This document shows positions 37,401 to 49,110 of a stretch of DNA of 64,000 nucleotides, one piece after another. The stretch covers positions 1,674,001 to 1,738,000 of the forward strand of contig BSBN01000242.1 in NCBI GenBank assembly GCA_027924645.1. Reading direction: 5' to 3'. The stretch is from Cunninghamia lanceolata (Eukaryota > Streptophyta > Pinopsida > Cupressales > Cupressaceae). The position numbers and the translations under genes are program-made. How positions within the stretch are numbered: the stretch's first letter is position 1; every line of letters begins with the position of its first letter. The notes below the pieces were generated by a model. It saw nothing but the letters and a program-made list of their open reading frames with translations, did no database searches and was not told the origin of the DNA.

Positions 37401-37750
37401 CAATAATGTGCAAACAAACTCAAAACCTACGACTATCAATGTTTAACTGCAACCTGATCAAACATGCAACCATTAAAACTTACACTGCGTAGATCAGTGA
37501 TGGCAGATCCGTATGGTATGGATCCGTACTATACGATCTGTTGTATTAAAAAAAATTCACAGTGGCCAAACCCCAACAAATTTATAGTCAAAATTCATGG
37601 AAACGGCCTCCCGGACGCGATGGTGCAGTCATTTTTTGCCCAGGAGGTCACCTATAACAATCAACTCACAAAACTTGACAAACAAGGGTTAGAAAAATGC
37701 AAGTTTTTACGACCAAAAATTTGCAAAAAATGATCAAGTGAAGTAGTGTC
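34496..37750 (-). other. 5' leader of the Tat-like element
   Basis: About 3.3 kb between the primer-binding region and gag with no frame over about 100 codons and no recognised domain. Long leaders, sometimes with an extra ORF, occur in the Tat/Ogre group; no extra ORF is recognisable here. Confidence 0.7.
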
Positions 37751-37768
37751 TCACTGGGCGTGCCAGAA
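37751..37768 (-). other. Primer-binding region of the Tat-like element
   Basis: Directly inside the 5' LTR the minus strand reads TTCTGGCACGCCCAGTGA, where a tRNA primer site starting TGG is expected. The tRNA could not be assigned from memory. Confidence 0.6.
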
Positions 37769-38651
37769 TGTAAACGAGAAAATTTGGATAAAATATGAAG
37801 ATAAAACAATAAGTGCAATACCTTAGATCCAAACCTTTTCGAATACCTCAGATTTATGCATGCATGATTGTTTGTTCGAATGGTTGATTTGTTGATTGCT
37901 CACAGTCACATCATAACGTTGATACGAGATGATAGAGAAAGGTTGTGAAGATAACTCGACAGAATAAGGATACTTAAAACTCAAAAATGCATTCCAAATG
38001 GCTTATGAGAGGCCATATTTATAGACAAAGGTGAGAGGATGATCAATGGTGGAGGATCAAAGAAGAAATCAATGGATGAGGATGCACAAGAGATATGGAT
38101 GAACGTGCAAACGCCATGTGTCCATAAAAAGGCACTTTATTTAGAAAGCTTAGGTGGGTTGTTGATGAGGATAAGATTCCTTTCCAAGATAGAACGCTTT
38201 TTCTATTTTGGAGTTGGAGTGATAAGGATAGTTGATTTTTTTTTCTAATTTATTAATTCTTCCCACATTTTGATTTTTTCCATTTTATGGACAAAGGGGC
38301 CCACTTGCACGTTTGGAGGAATGAGATAAGAATAGAAGATAATATAAATTAAATAATTTTTTTTTTAATTTATGGGCATGGTGAATAAATAAATAAAATA
38401 AATGATTTTATTTATTTATTAGAAGAAAAGACACAATAATTAAATAATATAAAATTATTTAATCATTTGATGGTAGATGGAAGAATAATGAAAATTAATT
38501 AAATAAATAAAATTTATTTAATTAATTAAGGATATGAAGAGGAAAATGAAATATAAGTGATGATATGGGTACCTAGGGCAAAACATGCTATAGGATACCT
38601 ATATGAGTTTCATGCATAAATAATGAAATGGGACAATTTTGGGTGTCTACA
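37769..38651 (-). repeat. 5' LTR of the Tat-like element (883 bp)
   Basis: It pairs with 22268-23218 and has the same TG..CA ends. It lacks the left arm of the LTR palindrome. A TATA-like CTATAAATAT lies at 38015-38024 (minus strand). Scattered substitutions separate the two LTRs. Confidence 0.95.
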
Positions 38652-38656
38652 AAAAG

Positions 38657-38850
38657 TATCTCAAACTAAGTCCTCAAATGAGGAAAATAACGATCTATAT
38701 CCTCTGCATTCTCCCATGTGGCACTATCCATAGAATATTGAACCCACTAGACCTTATACTGGACTATATCTCTATTATGCAACTTAACATTGCGTCTATC
38801 AAGAATTCGAGTGGGCTCCACCAACACCACTCCTGGATCCTGTACCTGTA
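38657..38850 (-). pseudogene. Chromodomain (integrase C-terminus) of a chromovirus
   Basis: Minus-strand translation gives VEPTRILDRRNVKLHNRDIV, QYKV, a stop, WVQYSMDSATWENAEDI and DRYFPHLRT, the layout of the chromodomain ending Ty3 chromovirus pol proteins (aromatic residues and xATWE). Such domains are thought to guide integration to marked chromatin. The usual residue before WVQY is a stop and another stop follows HLRT (38666-38668). No integrase core lies upstream. The younger Tat element inserted just after it. Confidence 0.85.
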
Positions 38851-38851
38851 A

Positions 38852-40670
38852 AGCATGCTAATCAATGCACACAACACACATGGCACAACTGCTAATACAA
38901 TGCTTATAAACAACACATGGTACAACTACCATCCAATTTCATTCAACTAACATATGGCGCACTTGCCAAATCATAATAGAATGACATCACAACATTCAAG
39001 CATAAGGGAAATAATCACACCTTCAATGCATGCCAAACAAGGTATAAATCATAGTCCATCATAGACACATACAAGCATGAATCAAACATCACAATGCACA
39101 TGCAATCACATGGTAAACATCATAGCCACTCCTTTCCTACCCCTAGACTTCTTCTTAAACACCCATAGCATCAATTTGACCAATTGGGCATGGCACGATT
39201 TACGAGGTGACAAAATCACAATTCTGACAAAAACACAACCTATTCTAAAAAGATCAGTCCTCCTAACCAACACTAGGTCAAGGTCTCAAAACAACAAAAC
39301 AAATCTCCAAAGGTGCACGAACTAGGTCAAAATCAACCATCGTGCATACAACTCCTCTGAGACTACACCACTCCATCCTCCAACTCCTATTGCAATGAGA
39401 AGAGGCTCTAGCCAAAAGGTGCAACAGACCACAAGCAAGTCAAGTCTGTAAAACTCAGGACCACAACTATGCTGGGATAACCCCTCAAGCTCTCAACAAA
39501 GTCAAGGAAACTCACAAGGCTACCATATCTACTCTCAAGGAGAATTGCAAACAAAAGATTACTCTCTCAATAGTCCTTCCTCAGGCACTACCTACAACAA
39601 AAAGAACTCAAGGATCATGGAAAGCTACCTCAAGAAGGTTATAGGCACCACTACTACACCTTCATCCTGACCAAAGCATGCCTCAACTCTAGACATGGTT
39701 TCCCTACATAAGGCACTTCCTCACATTCCACTCCTAAAAGAGAGGGTTTCTCTAACACTCTAGCTCTACACTACCAAAACTAGGATCAACCAAACAGGTT
39801 CGCAAAGGGAAGAATCTAACCACATCCTCTAACAACATAAGAACTTCCATCAAGCAAGGCTTAGCAACTTGTTACTCACTAGGAGCACATCTAAGATAGC
39901 CACAACACACCAACAAGGTGCAAGACTACTCGCAACACCACTTCAACTCTTAACTAAGCTAGACCAAAAAGGTCAAACAACATAACACGATCATGAATTC
40001 ATGATTGACTAGGCAACACAAGGCATCCTCGTGGCCTAAACACCAAGTATCCATAAAATGGAATACATAGGATAGAAACCTCTTCATACAAGAGTTACAT
40101 CCCTTCCAACATTATGCTAGGAAACCTCCAAAACACTAAGGAGAAACCCCTAAAGCAACCAAATTGCCAAGGTTGGCAACTCAACAAGAGCAAGAAGACA
40201 ACTATAATGCCATAAATATATAAATAATACGTTCTCATGCACTAACTAAGGTCCATCATATCCTACACTATGTCAAAACATAAGTGTAGTTATGGAACTC
40301 ACATCAAAAGGACACAACATCATACACCCTACTAATGCCAAAACACTAGAAGCATGGCATCACGTCCAAGACTAACAGGAATGAGACAAACAAGAACAAC
40401 CAAAGTTGGTGGACTAAGTCAACATTCAACCAAATGCAATTACTGAAAGCAAGATTCAATCCAAACGAGTTCTTTACATATCTCATTCACATAGACACAG
40501 TCAATAATCAACATTTAAGCTCATACAAGAATTCAATTCACATCAAGTGATCCATAGAAACACAAAACCATTTCAAAACTTTCTCAACATTTCACACAAT
40601 ATTCACTTGCATCTAACAAACTAAGGAATTCAATCTACCAAAGTTCTAGTAACACACACACCAAGCTCTT
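38852..40670. other. Non-coding interior of the chromovirus-derived element, part 1
   Basis: About 1.8 kb, strongly A+C-rich on the plus strand (CACAACACACATGGCACAAC style) with no recognisable domain in any frame. It is continuous in style with 47423-49096. Confidence 0.6.
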
Positions 40671-41809
40671 TGTTAGATCTAGGGCACACAACTGAGAGGG
40701 GGGGTGAATCAGTTGTACAAAACTTGCTTCTATTTCAAACACTTAAAGCATATCAGTTAATAATTCGTGAAAGCATAAAGCATAAACATCAGAGCAGATA
40801 TACATCAACACATGAGACACCAAGATTTTGACGTGGAAAACTTGGTCAAGGGAAAAACCACGGGGTGATTAACCCAAGGATTATTCTTTGTTAGAAGAAT
40901 AAGAAAAATAGATGGCACATGCCAATTAGGGCTCACTGCCCGAGCACACTGCTCACAAGAGGCATACTGCCTACAAGAGACACACTGTCTACAAGATAAC
41001 AAGTATTACAAACTTGAACTGGAGGTTGACATCTTTACCATGCCTGGATCAGTTCCATTTAAGCCCAAAAACTCCTACTCTGCTTTTCGTACTTCTCTTC
41101 GCTATCCCACGCTCTTCACCGCAAGACACACTATAAAATGAACTCACAATCCCTTATTTATACAAGGCATTGACTTAGGAACAATCTTCTAAGTTGGCAA
41201 ACATCTACAAGATCATTCGCAAGACATGTAATACATCTACACGATCCAAAGATCACCAAAACCTTTCCTGAGTCATCAAGAACATCCGCACTTTATCAGC
41301 TTACTGGAATTCTTCTGTTCTTCATTCGGAACTTCAAGAACACAGTCTGTCCTTACTATCATAATGAAAAAGGTGCTTCTGGACCTCCAAACCATGAAAA
41401 AATCTGGTTGTCACTTCACACGAACTTCTTCAACACTCTCTCCAATCCGTAGAATGAGATAATGCAATTCCAGAGCTCACCGGACCAATCTGTGACACTC
41501 TGTCACCACTGAACACCTACCGGAACCGGTTCTACTTGAGCAAACATAACTTCTTCAGATCTTCATGCGGACCTCTAAAATCTTGACTAGAACATCTCAA
41601 GACTCATAGCTACAAACTCTTTAATCCACATCCTTTGATCCTCAACCTATTGAGGACTTTTGCCTTCTTCTCATCACTGTTCTTCACTTTCCTGATTGAG
41701 ACTAATTTCCTCAATAACCTCAGCACACAGCTCATCCAATCCTTCTCATTAATGCAATATGAGTATGTTGACATTAATGACAACACTAGTTAACCTCATA
41801 CTTGCAACA
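40671..41809 (-). repeat. 3' LTR of the copia element
   Basis: On the plus strand it starts TGTTAGATCTAGGGCAC and ends CATACTTGCAACA. It is nearly identical to 46283-47422 with scattered substitutions. Confidence 0.96.
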
Positions 41810-42056
41810 ATCTCCCCCTTTGTCATTGATGGCAACATATGATGTGAAAAACCATAAAGACAAGAACTTCTCTTTTCTGTCACAGCTCCCCCTAATAGCA
41901 ACAACTCTTCACATGTCTTCTTTTCTTTTATTGCTCCCCCTTTGATCATTAACCATTTGTTTTTCACATGTCTTCTCTCCCCCTTTGACATCAATGGCAA
42001 AGGGCTCATACTTGCATTTCTAACACATCAGAATCATACCAACTGCTCCCCCTTAG
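41810..42056 (-). other. Copia polypurine tract plus four further copies
   Basis: The minus strand reads AAAGGGGGAGAT directly before the 3' LTR. Similar AGGGGGAG runs recur near 41886, 41934, 41980 and 42046, so there are five within 250 bp, all on the coding strand, between the RNase H stop and the LTR. The first is in the right place for plus-strand priming; the others are duplicates or reserve tracts. Confidence 0.85.
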
Positions 42057-42132
42057 TAGCAGCTCCTCATCATCAATCCGGATCACAAGATATGACTGTG
42101 ATATCCATCAGACTGATGCATATCAGTGCATC

Positions 42133-42693
42133 CTAGTTCATCACCGGAGGGGCCATGACCCCTAACTTCTCCCTGAGATACTCAAAAGAGTCCTTGGGAA
42201 AAGGTTTAGTAAAAATATCTGCAAGATGGTCCTTGGAGGGCACATACTCCAATCTGACTTCACCCTTGTTCACTTGTTCTCTCAGAAAGTGAAATTTGAT
42301 AGATATATGCTTGGTCTTAGAATGCAATACTGGATTCTTAGAAATATTTATTGCACTTGAATTATCACAGAAAATTGTGATAGGCTCCTCATATTCTACC
42401 TTAATATCTCTTAGCATTTGCTTCATCCACAAAAGTTGAGTGCAACTTCTTGCTGCTGCAATGTATTTAGCTTCAGTTGTAGACAGGGATATTGCCTCTT
42501 GTTTCTTGCTTAGCCAAGAAACCAACCTTTTTCCTAAAAAGAATGCTCCTCCACTTGTACTCTTCCTATCATCCACATCTCCTGCCCAATCTGCATTTGT
42601 ATATGCATGAAGAGAAAAATTATGATCTCTGGGATACCATAGACCATACTCAACTGTTCCTTTCAAGTACCTAAAAATTCTTTTGATTGCCAT
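42133..42693 (-). pseudogene. Copia RNase H domain
   Basis: An open 186-codon segment with YTNADWAGDVDDRKSTSG, STTEAKYIAAA, IFCDNSSAINISKNPVLHSK and VPSKDHLADIFTKPF, the standard copia RNase H motifs. It is in the same frame as RT (43728-42745), separated only by two stops near 42745 and 42720. The catalytic acidic residues are present, so only these stops visibly break it. Confidence 0.93.
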
Positions 42694-42744
42694 GACATGT
42701 GATTCTCTGGGATCAACCTAGATTCTCGCCACAAGACCAACAAC

Positions 42745-43728
42745 CTACATTATATCTGGTCTAGTTTGAGTGAGATACAATAATCCTCCAATCATTGATC
42801 TGTACTTTGTCTGATCTGTCTTAGGAGAGTCATCATCTTTGCTCAACTTACATCCGGTAGCCATGGGAGTGTTCATAGGCTTTGAATCTTCCATTCCAAA
42901 TTTTTTCAATAGTTCTTTCACATATCTAGTCTGAGAGATAAAGATTCCTTTCTCTGTCTGAGTAATTTGCAGACCCAAGAAGAAATTCATTTCACCGAGC
43001 ATTGACATTTCAAACTCACTTTTCATTTGGTTTGCAAAGATTTTGCACATACTGTCTCTTCCTCCAAAGATGATATCATCAACAAATACTTCAACAATCA
43101 AGATGTTTTCATGATCAATTTTGAAATAAAGGTTACTATCAGCAGTACCTTTGTTGAAGCCAATCTTCAAAAGATGTTTGTCCAGCCTTTCATACCATGC
43201 TCTTGGGGCTTGCTTTAGACCATACAGTGCCTCCTTTAATTTGTAGACCATATCACCATGCTCAGACAACTGAAATCCATCCGGTTGTTCAATGTACACC
43301 TCTTCTTCTAAGTCACCATTCAAAAAAGTAGATTTGATATCCATCTGATACATTTTGAAATCTTTGAAGGCAGCAAATGCAAGAAATAGTCTAACTATTT
43401 CAATTCTTGCCACTGGAGCAAAGGTTTCCTCAAAATCAATCCCTTCTATTTGAGAGTAGCCTTTGCAGACTAATCTGGCTTTATTTCTGATTACTTCACC
43501 AACTTCATTTAGTTTGTTCCGGAAGACCCATTTGGTTCCAATCACATTCTTGTTACTAGGTCTAGAAACAAGATCCCAAGTGTGATTTTCCTCAATTTGC
43601 ATCAACTCTTCTTCCATTGCTTTGGTCCAATTTTCATCATTACAGGCTTCATTTATTGTCTTAGGTTCAATCTTTGAAATCAGACAACATTCATCTGTAT
43701 TTTGAGCAATTTTCCTTCTAGTTTGCAC
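42745..43728 (-). pseudogene. Copia reverse transcriptase
   Basis: A 327-codon open segment with the copia RT motifs [76 protein letters not shown] and the catalytic FVDDIIFGG, then [13 protein letters not shown]. It is one frame with the integrase C-terminal part upstream (a TAG at 43753-43755 separates them). The domain itself is intact from start to finish. Confidence 0.95.
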
Positions 43729-43752
43729 ACCTTTGCTTTTGTCACCTATGAT

Positions 43753-44595
43753 CTAATCTTCAGAGTGGTTCAGTCTTACATACCTTGGAACTTTGGGAGT
43801 TTCTTGCACTTCTATTTCTTGATCAGGCTCATTCAGACCTATCTCTTCTTCCTGATTTACCGGATTAGTCTGAATCAGACTTTGAGGAGAGGATTGAGTT
43901 CCTTGAACCAGAACACCATCCTGATCATCTTCATCATACTCATAAAACCTTGAGGGCTTCTCAATTCCTTCATCAACCTTCACATTTGTACTTTCTATCA
44001 TCTTTCTTAGTCTCTTGTTGTAACACTGGTATGCTTTGCTTTGAGTGGGGTAACCCAAGAAAATTCCTTCATCACTTCTAGCATCAAACTTTCCTAGATC
44101 TTCATCTCTTTTAATGTAACATTTGCTACCAAATACTCTAAAATATCTCACAGTAGGAGTGATGCCAAACCAAAGTTCATAGGGAGTCTTACCAGTATTG
44201 CTTTTGATTTGAACTCAATTGAGAGTGTAGACTACAGTGCTAACAGCTTCTTTCCAAAACATCTGAGAAACATTTGCTTCCATCATCATTGTCCTGGATG
44301 CTTCCTGGATGGTCTGGTTCTTCCTCTCTACTAGTCCATTCTGCTGTGGAGTCCTAGGGGCAGATAATTGTCTCTTTATACCATGCTTCTCACAAAAATC
44401 TATGAATTCACTGGATGTAAATTCACCACCTCTATCAGACCTCAGACATTTTAGTTTTAATCCAGTTTGATTCTCTACCATAGCCTTGAAGATTTTGAAC
44501 TTCTCAAAAGCTTCTGATTTCTCTTTCAGAAAGGTAACCCACATCATCTGGGAATGATCATCAATCAATAACATGAAATATCTATCACCTTGCAT
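43753..44595 (-). pseudogene. Copia integrase core and C-terminal region
   Basis: The core has LLIDDHSQMMWV, CLRSDRGGEF and NGLVERKNQTIQ, giving the catalytic D, D and E. After an in-frame TGA at 44215-44217 comes the conserved TPYELWFG, FRVFGSKCYIKRDEDLGKFD and EGIFLGYPTQSKAYQCYN segment, then an acidic linker towards RT. The usual HSR after IDD is HSQ. A frameshift near 44590 separates it from the zinc-binding N-terminus. Confidence 0.94.
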
Positions 44596-45568
44596 ACTCT
44601 TGATTTTTGAAAGAGACTCTACTCTGTTTACCTAGCTGACATTCTTTGCACAAACTATTTGTAGGTTTTACCAACTTTGGAAGATCTCTTACAGCCTGAG
44701 TATTGCTTATCTTGATGATGTTATCAAAATTTACATGACACATCCTTCTATGCCATAACCAACTCTGATCAACTTGAACAAACAGACAACTTTTATTGGT
44801 ACCAACTAGATGGAAGATATTACCTTTTGTTTGAGTACCGGATGCAATCTCAGTTCTGGAGCTTTCAAAGATCCTGCATCTTCCATTCTTGAACTGGAGA
44901 TCATAGCCTTTGTCCACCAACTGACCAACACTGAGAAGATTGTGCTTCAATCCTTCAACATACAGTACATTACCGGTTTTGTTCTTTCCATCAAAAGAGA
45001 TAGTTCCCCTACCTTTGATTCTACCAGCAGAATTATCACCAAACTTTACCATTCCTCCTTCATACCTTTCCAAATCTAAGAACTTGTTCTTGTCACCTGT
45101 CATATGGTGAGAGCATCCACTGTCAATAACCCAATCATCCTTTTCTTCAACTTGGGCAGCCAAAGCTCTTTCTACAACCTTATGATTGATAGATTCAGAG
45201 GATATTGGGTCTTCTTCCTTGATGGCAATAAACACCCATTCATTTCTGGATTTGTCTCCTATCTCTGATTCATCATCTGTTACTCCTTCATTATCAGCTT
45301 CTTCATGAACATAATAACAATTCTTTTGGATCCTTTGTCTGTTAGAATTTGATCTTGTAGATCTTTCCGGACATCTTGAGGCAAAGTGACCAATCTTATT
45401 GCAGTTGAAGCATTTATAAGGTAATTTTCCTTCATACTTACCGGACCTCTTAGCAGTTTTTTGCAATGAGGGCTTCAAGTTGAGTTGTTTCTGCTTCTTT
45501 GTCTTCCATGTCTCTTCTTGCTTGGTCATACCATGATAGCTTCCTTGAAGAGTTTTCTCCTGGATCAA
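44585..45568 (-). pseudogene. Copia zinc knuckle, protease and integrase zinc domain
   Basis: A 327-codon segment with a CCHC knuckle (CFNCNKIGHFASRC), an acidic linker, the aspartic protease active site (WVIDSGCSHHMTG, then LKHNLLSVGQLVDKGYDLQF) and the pre-integrase zinc domain (LWHRRMCHVNFDNI, CKECQLGKQ). It overlaps the end of gag in another frame at 45450-45568 and the integrase start at 44585-44595. Both joins look like one-base indels. Confidence 0.94.
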
Positions 45569-46225
45569 ATCTTTGTTTGCCTTTCACATAGGCACTGGCT
45601 TTGAATGCAAATTCAGTCTTGGGGGGATCATCTCCAAACTCGGTCATTTCAAATGTAGCCAGTTTGCCAGCCAATTGATCTCTTGTGACAGTTGTATGGG
45701 CTCTAAATTCATCAATAGCAGCAACCTTGATTTTGTAGGCAGCAGGAAGGGATCTGAGAATTTTGCAAACAATCTCATTTTCATCCAAAACTCCACCAGG
45801 ATTCCTAATTCCATACACCAACTCATTTACTCTTGGCATAAAGGTAGTGATATTTTCATCATCTCTCATCTTCAATCTTTCAAATTTCCCTTTGAGACTC
45901 TGCAACCTTGCACTCTTAGCATACTCATCTCCTTCATGCAGAAGTTCCAGTTTAATCTAGATCTCATAGGTAGTTGGTAGGTCAATAACATTTGAGAGTT
46001 CTAAGTCAGTTAATGCGCTTAGAAGAGCCTCTTTGGTCCGCAGGTTGTTTCAGCATCTGTGATTTCATTTAGAGTTGTCGGACCACCCTGTGGAGGTACA
46101 TATGCTTTTGTGACCATGGACAAGTATGCTTATCCCATACACTCCAAGTGACATTTCATGCGACCTTTCCAAAGAGAGAAGTTGGTTCCATCAAACTTCG
46201 GACTATCCTTCTTGTATGACGACAT
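45450..46225 (-). pseudogene. Copia gag, broken
   Basis: The start at 46225 gives MSSYKKDSPKFDGTNFSLWK, the usual copia gag opening 40-60 bp inside the LTR. After stops and shifts between about 46130 and 45910, the UBN2-like core is open: LKGKFERLKMRDDENITTFM, RVNELVYGIRNPGGVLDENE and ILRSLPAAYKIKVAAIDE. A one-base shift near 45470 precedes the zinc knuckle. Confidence 0.9.
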
Positions 46226-46267
46226 CCTAGATCTCCTCAAGCAGTTAAGCTCCTTTTAGAGGAACTT

Positions 46268-46280
46268 GGTTCTGATACCA
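46268..46280 (-). other. Primer-binding site of the copia element (tRNA-iMet type)
   Basis: The minus strand reads TGGTATCAGAACC two bases after the 5' LTR end. This matches the common plant initiator-Met primer site TGGTATCAGAGC over most positions. Confidence 0.9.
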
Positions 46281-46282
46281 AT

Positions 46283-47422
46283 TGTTAGATCTAGGGCACA
46301 CAACTGAGAGGGGGGGTGAATCAGTTGTACAAAACTTACTTCTATTTCAAACACTTAAAGCATATCAGTTAATCATTCATGAAAGCATAAAGCATAAACA
46401 TCAGAGCAGATATACATCAACACATGAGACACCAAGATTTTGACGTGGAAAACCCAGTCAAGGGAAAAACCACGGGGTGATTAACCCAAGTATTATTCTC
46501 TATTAGAAGAATAAGAAAAATAGATGGCACATGCCAATTAGGGCTCACTGCCCGAGCACACTGCTCACAAGAGGCACATTGCCTACAAGAGACACACTGT
46601 CTACAAGATAACAAGTATTACAAACTTGAACTGGAGGTTGACATCTTTACCATGCCTGGATCAGTTCCATTTAAGCCCAAAAACTCCTGCTCTGCTTTTC
46701 GCACTTCTCTTCGCTATCCCATGCTCTTCACCGCAAGACACACTACAAAATGAATTCACAATCCCTTATTTATACAAGGCATCGACTTAGGAATAATCAT
46801 CTAAGTCGACAAACATCTACAAGATCATTCGCAAGATGTGTAATACATCTACATGATCCAAAGATCACCAAAACCTTTCCTGAGTCATCAAGAACATCCG
46901 CACTTTATCAGCTTACTGGAATTCTTCTGTTCTTCATCTGGAACTTCAAGAACACAGTCTGTCCTTACTGTCATAATGAAAAAGGTGCTTCCGGACCTCC
47001 AAACCGTGAAAAAATCTAGTTGTCACTTCACACAAACTTCTTTAACACTCTCTCCAATCCGTAGAATGAGATAATGCAATTCCGGAGCTCACCAGACCAA
47101 TCTGTGACACTCTGTCACCACTAAACACCTGCTGGAACCAGTTCTACTTGAGCGAACATAACTTCTTCAGATCTTCATGCGGACCTCTGAAATCTTGACT
47201 GGAACATCTCAAGACTCATATCTACAAACCCTTTAATCCGCATCCTCTGATCCTCAACCTATTGAGGAATTTTGCCTTCTTCTCATCATTGTTCTTCACT
47301 ATTCCTGATTGAGACTAATTTCCTCAATAACCTCAGTACACAGCTCATCCAATCCTTCTCATTAATGCAATATGAGTATGTTGACATCAATGACAACACT
47401 GGTTAACCTCATACTTGCAACA
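46283..47422 (-). repeat. 5' LTR of the copia element
   Basis: It pairs with 40671-41809 and has the same TG..CA ends. On the minus strand a TATA-like TGTATAAATA lies at about 46767-46776 (also in the 3' LTR at about 41155-41164), suitable as core promoter. Confidence 0.96.
46767..46776 (-). promoter_or_regulatory. TATA-like box, copia 5' LTR
   Basis: TGTATAAATA on the minus strand inside the 5' LTR, upstream of gag in the element's orientation. The same box exists in the other LTR. Confidence 0.5.
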
Positions 47423-49096
47423 TTCTTTGCATTCTACTCCCTTATACAATCCATCAGTAGCCCATCATGGACATAATAGAGAACATAACATGATCCGTGA
47501 CCAACAATTTAAAACATTTAAGCATAGCCACCAATAATAAATAAATAAATAAAATACCAAAGTGGAAGAAAAGTCAATTTCAACAATAAGGCATAAAATG
47601 AGCTCAATTTCAACAGTAAATCAAACATGACCATAAAGGTCACAAGATAAATAAATATCAAACTTTGATGGATATACTTATTCATAAACAAGAATAAAAA
47701 TTCAATGCTGGCCCTAACAACGTTTAGTGAATTCACCAAACTCAAATAAATAAAGTATCAAAATTAAAAAGTTCCACATTGCATGAACTATGTGACTAAT
47801 TCTAGTCACAAGAGAGGGAGTACAATGCTATATATACCTGGATTCCAAAATCTAAGGCAAGTAAGAGAACACATTCAATCATGCTAAGCAAACAAGTCTT
47901 CTAAGACTACAATCACGTTAAAACATGAGATCATTTCTGCTTAACCAAACAAACATCACTCAAGATGCCCAACAACAAAGGTTGCATCCCATTCAAGGGA
48001 ATCACAATCACCATTCAACACACAAAGTCACACACTAACAAACATCTAGTAACCAAGATTAAGTTAGGACAAAATCAAGTTCACAAACCAAGATATCTAA
48101 ACACATCACTCTCACAACAAGAGCGGTTAACATTTCTCACCAAACAAGGATTCACCAATCATATGGATAATACATTAATGCAACATTCACATACAACACA
48201 ATTCAAAACACGACGCAAAATTAAGTTGGGGGTCAAGCACTTACCCAACGTTCCGTTCACATGATGCTAAATTTCTCCACAACATGATGACAAGCATACT
48301 AAATGCACACATTACAATAGGGGAAACACAACTCAGAAACACCATATGCAAGGTTTGCTACTTCACTCATGATTCTAACACCTCAAACATCACAACGACT
48401 ATGCAAATGACCCTTTTTCACAACCTCTTTTCTCTTTAACTCTTCAAATAATGCAATGCAATAATTACACCCAAGTTCCCACACGAATCCTAGGGAAGAA
48501 TGCAATTTGGGGACATAAGTCATTACCCAAATGATCTATTCTAGCAAAGCAATGCAACACTATCTTTCTTACAACCACATAATTAATCCACACACAGGGA
48601 CATGCTCTCAAGAAGACAATGCAATATGCATTTTAGGAAAGCATTTCCAATCACCATACAAAGGCAATTAATAAACACATATGACAAGCATTATGAGGGT
48701 ATGGTACTCTTGCAACAACATACACACAACAAGGTGCACAATGCAAGGTTCATTTAAACTAGCATTACCACAACAATATTCTTCACATATCATGCATATG
48801 ATCAAAACGTCATCTTTTTCACATACAAATGCATAACACTTAAAAGAGTAAACCAAGTTCAATCACTCTCAAGAACATGGTATTTCCTTTCACACAAAGG
48901 TTCCCATAACTCCACTATCAAAAGTGGTCACACAAATATGAACATGACCCTACAAAGGTCACTCAAACACACTCATACGTAGAAGACATCGAAAGAAAGC
49001 ACATGCTACTCACAACATGTAAACACACAAGGACCCCACACATGCTCAAACAAGCAAAGAAGAACACACCCCAGAGCTCCCAATGCTGCAACATAT
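47423..49096. other. Non-coding interior of the chromovirus-derived element, part 2
   Basis: About 1.7 kb, A+C-rich on the plus strand with no recognisable domain on either strand. It ends at the primer-binding site. Confidence 0.6.
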
Positions 49097-49108
49097 GCTT
49101 TGATACCA
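49097..49108 (-). other. Primer-binding site (tRNA-iMet type)
   Basis: The minus strand reads TGGTATCAAAGC, two bases inside a TG boundary at 49111. Spacing and sequence match the sites at 46268-46280 and 55465-55476. Confidence 0.75.
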
Positions 49109-49110
49109 AA

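Larger units (their letters stand above)
22268..38651 (-). mobile_element. Ty3/gypsy LTR retrotransposon, Tat-like, 16.4 kb
   Basis: A complete but inactive element flanked by AAAAG at 22263-22267 and 38652-38656. LTRs (22268-23218, 37769-38651) run TGTAGACACC...TTTACA on the coding strand. Order on the minus strand is leader, gag, protease, G-patch, RT, RNase H, a second RNase H, integrase, a 1.9 kb 3' untranslated region, then a polypurine tract. A second RNase H ahead of integrase is the hallmark of the Tat lineage. Stops and frameshifts occur in all domains. A 2258-bp insertion sits exactly between the two RNase H domains. Without it the element would be about 14.1 kb. Confidence 0.93.
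40671..47422 (-). mobile_element. Ty1/copia LTR retrotransposon, 6.75 kb
   Basis: LTRs of 1139 and 1140 bp (40671-41809, 46283-47422), flanked by CTCTT (40666-40670) and TTCTT (47423-47427), a 5-bp duplication with one change. Coding-strand order is primer-binding site, gag, protease, integrase, RT, RNase H, polypurine tract, which is the copia order. Pol from 44595 down to 42133 is one frame with a few stops, and two frameshifts separate gag, protease and integrase. The element entered the non-coding interior of the chromovirus-derived element. Confidence 0.95.
22181..49110 (-). mobile_element. Remnant chromovirus-derived LTR element, split by two younger elements
   Basis: Pieces at 22181-22267, 38652-40670 and 47423-49110 belong together. 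The Tat-like element between the first two is bounded by the AAAAG duplication, and the copia element between the last two by CTCTT/TTCTT. Just right of the Tat insertion is a chromodomain on the minus strand, near the left edge is a polypurine tract, and at the right edge is a tRNA-iMet-type primer-binding site. The remaining interior (about 3.7 kb) shows no gag, protease, RT or integrase, so this looks like a non-autonomous derivative that kept only the tail of pol. Joining the primer site and chromodomain into one element is inference. Confidence 0.6.
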
